Shown: one piece after another, positions 62,686 to 64,000 of the stretch
Numbering within the stretch: position 1 is the stretch's first letter
Layout: each line of letters begins with the position of its first letter
Assembly: GCA_028697145.1 (NCBI GenBank)
Contig: JAQVFR010000005.1
Location: forward strand, 1-64,000
From: Actinomycetota bacterium
GTDB lineage: Bacteria; Actinomycetota; Geothermincolia; Geothermincolales; RBG-13-55-18
Direction of reading: 5' to 3'
DNA length: 64,000 nucleotides
Translations under genes and position numbers: made by a program
The notes under the pieces: model-generated
What the model saw: the letters and a program-made list of their open reading frames with translations, nothing else
What the model was told of the DNA's origin: nothing
The model's database searches: none

Positions 62686-63255
62686 ATGGCTAAAGTCCTG
62701 TTGGTATCGGCCAGTCCGCGCAGGAAAGGTAACACGGCGCAACTGGTCGAGATGTGCGCTGGGGTCATAGAGGACAACGGCGTGGAGGCGGAGGTGTTAT
62801 CGCTGGCCGGGAAGGAGATACGTTCCTGCCTCGCATGCGGAAAATGCGCCAAGTTGGGGGAGTGCGTCCAGGATGACGGGCTGAACGAGATCATCGCGAG
62901 CCTGAAGGAGGCGGGGGGCTTCATCGTGGCCACGCCTGTCTATTTCGGCACCGCGCGAGGGGACCTCATGTGCGCCCTGCAGCGCATCGGCATGGTCTCC
63001 TCGTCCACCGACGGCTTTCTTTCGCGCAAGGTCGGCGGCCCCATAGCGGTGGCCAGGCGGGGCGGCCATACCGCGACCATCCAGGAGCTGCTGATGTTCT
63101 ACCTCATCAACGACATGATCGTCCCAGGTTCCCGTTACTGGAACATGGTCTTCGGGCGCGATCCGGGGGAGGCCATGGAAGACGAGGAGGGCGTCGCGGT
63201 CGTGCGCAGGTTCGCGGAGAACGTGGCCTGGCTGGTCGCCAGGCTGGAGGAATAA
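62686..63255 (+). CDS. Flavodoxin-like iron-sulfur flavoprotein / NAD(P)H-dependent FMN reductase
   Basis: A 189-residue protein starting at ATG 62686, six bases after GGAGGTG. The FMN site is LLVSASPRRKGNTAQL, the Cys cluster CLACGKCAKLGECVQDDG (compact CxxCxxC) fits [4Fe-4S] iron-sulfur flavoproteins, and TPVYFGTARGDLMCALQRIG is the second flavin loop. It is a relative, not a close copy, of the flavoprotein at 35727. In anaerobes these reduce O2, H2O2 or other oxidants through ferredoxin. The stop codon overlaps the A-run of the opposite-strand terminator. Confidence 0.88.
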   Translation: MAKVLLVSASPRRKGNTAQLVEMCAGVIEDNGVEAEVLSLAGKEIRSCLACGKCAKLGECVQDDGLNEIIASLKEAGGFIVATPVYFGTARGDLMCALQRIGMVSSSTDGFLSRKVGGPIAVARRGGHTATIQELLMFYLINDMIVPGSRYWNMVFGRDPGEAMEDEEGVAVVRRFAENVAWLVARLEE

Positions 63256-63281
63256 AAAAGGCCGCGGCCGTGGCCGCGGCC
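63254..63281 (-). terminator. Terminator of the acetyl-CoA synthetase gene
   Basis: A 10-bp perfect stem GGCCGCGGCC/GGCCGCGGCC (63260-63269 with 63272-63281), loop GT, followed on the minus strand by TTTTTT. It begins immediately after the stop codon of the flavoprotein on the other strand. Confidence 0.85.
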
Positions 63282-63301
63282 GCACAACGCAATGGCCTAT
63301 G

Positions 63302-64000
63302 TCAGACCTTCATCTTCTCGATGGCCTCCTTGATCTCGTCCACGGAGGCGCCGTCCTCGATGGTGGAGAGGTCGCCCAGGTCTTCTCCAAGCCACAACCG
63401 CTTCATGACCCTGCGCATTATCTTCCCGCTGCGGGTCTTGGGTAGCATGTGCACGAACTGGATGTCCTTGATCACTACGATGGGCCCCATGACGTTCCTG
63501 ACGTGCTGGATGAGCTCCTTCTTCAGCTCCTCCGTGGGTTCCGTTCCGGCAGCCAGCACCACGAAGGCACAGGCCACCTCGCCGCGGAAATCGTCGGGCA
63601 CGCCGGATACGCCGCTCTCCATCACCAGGGGATGGGAGATGAGGGCGTTCTCGATCTCTATGGTGCCTATGCGGTGGGCGGAGATCTTGATGACCTCGTC
63701 CGCCCGGCCCACGAACCAGATGTAGCCGTCCTCGTCGCGGTAGGCCCCGTCGCCCGAGGTGTACATGCCCTTCAGGGCCTCGGTCATGTCCCAGTAGTCG
63801 TCCTGGTATCTCTGCGGGTCCTCCCACAGGGTAGGGGTGAGGCCGGGGAAAGGCTTCTTGATGACGAACATGCCCTTCTCGCCGGGGGGGCAGGGCTCCC
63901 CGGTGTTCTCGTTCACGATGTCCACCAGGACTCCGGGTACGGCCAGGGTGGAGGACCCCGGCTTGATCGGGTACATGCCCAGGCCGTAGGGGTTGCCGAT
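63302..64000 (-). CDS. acs: Acetyl-CoA synthetase, C-terminal part (5' end beyond the window)
   Basis: The last 232 codons of an AMP-forming acetyl-CoA synthetase. The frame is open to base 64000, and the residues at the edge, GNPYGLGMYPIKPGSS, are the usual Acs motif, so the start lies outside the window. Motifs: PTLWEDPQRYQDDYW, YTSGDGAYRDEDGYIWFVGRADEVIKISAHRIGT (A8 region), IEIENALISHP, and the catalytic Lys in KTRSGKIMRR. The enzyme makes acetyl-CoA from acetate, ATP and CoA, and the Lys may be acetylation-controlled as in other Acs. A strong terminator follows. Confidence 0.93.
   Translation of the reverse strand: MGNPYGLGMYPIKPGSSTLAVPGVLVDIVNENTGEPCPPGEKGMFVIKKPFPGLTPTLWEDPQRYQDDYWDMTEALKGMYTSGDGAYRDEDGYIWFVGRADEVIKISAHRIGTIEIENALISHPLVMESGVSGVPDDFRGEVACAFVVLAAGTEPTEELKKELIQHVRNVMGPIVVIKDIQFVHMLPKTRSGKIMRRVMKRLWLGEDLGDLSTIEDGASVDEIKEAIEKMKV

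Overview
The window is about 64 kb of GC-rich bacterial chromosome carrying some 50 genes. No rRNA, tRNA, CRISPR array, prophage or intact insertion sequence was found. Gene content suggests a deep-branching, anaerobic or microaerophilic actinobacterium, possibly Geothermincolia-like (inference). The reasons are a HelY-type Ski2 helicase, a Lys/Ala/Pro histone-tail-like protein, secreted proteins with WYLAEGST-type repeats, several start codons that look leaderless, ferredoxin-dependent 2-oxoacid oxidoreductase, PPDK, rubrerythrin and superoxide reductase. Start codons are often TTG or GTG behind strong Shine-Dalgarno (SD) sites.

Layout. 0-12 kb: 5' end of a UvsE-type UV endonuclease, a repeat-rich spacer, HdeD and CorA membrane proteins, a large secreted 5'-nucleotidase with four C-terminal repeats, a Uri-type GIY-YIG protein, a two-gene membrane/secreted operon behind a structured leader, a class II aldolase and UppS. 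12-20 kb: histone-like protein, a leaderless response regulator, nitroreductase, then a minus-strand run encoding a canonical histidine kinase, a degenerate kinase paralogue, a PP-loop tRNA thiolase-like protein and an amidohydrolase; then a decayed acyl-CoA synthetase. 20-29 kb: HelY, acetyltransferase, PaaK-like ligase with ACT protein, DUF488 protein, two lipoproteins, methyltransferase. 29-42 kb: housekeeping run glyQ-glyS, ppdK, flavin reductase-dgt-dnaG-rpoD, glycosyltransferase. 42-46 kb: lipoproteins, a YVTN beta-propeller, an FAD oxidoreductase, a zinc-ribbon membrane protein.

46-52.4 kb is the most interesting part, a redox and oxidative-stress island. A four-gene operon (Rrf2 regulator, ferredoxin-like protein, ftsH, thioredoxin reductase-like gene) starts at a promoter whose -10 lies in a perfect palindrome, probably the Rrf2 operator. 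Next to it is a peroxiredoxin whose peroxidatic cysteine codon is an in-frame UGA followed by a SECIS-like hairpin: very likely a selenoprotein, and one that also lacks the usual resolving cysteine. Facing it are desulfoferrodoxin and rubrerythrin. Together these could reduce superoxide and peroxides and sense the redox or Fe-S state.

52-64 kb: DJ-1/PfpI protein, KorAB oxidoreductase, a Cys-rich Fe-S protein, acetyltransferase, LarB, a large secreted repeat protein, an RRM protein, an Fe-S flavoprotein and the 3' part of an acetyl-CoA synthetase gene that runs off the end.
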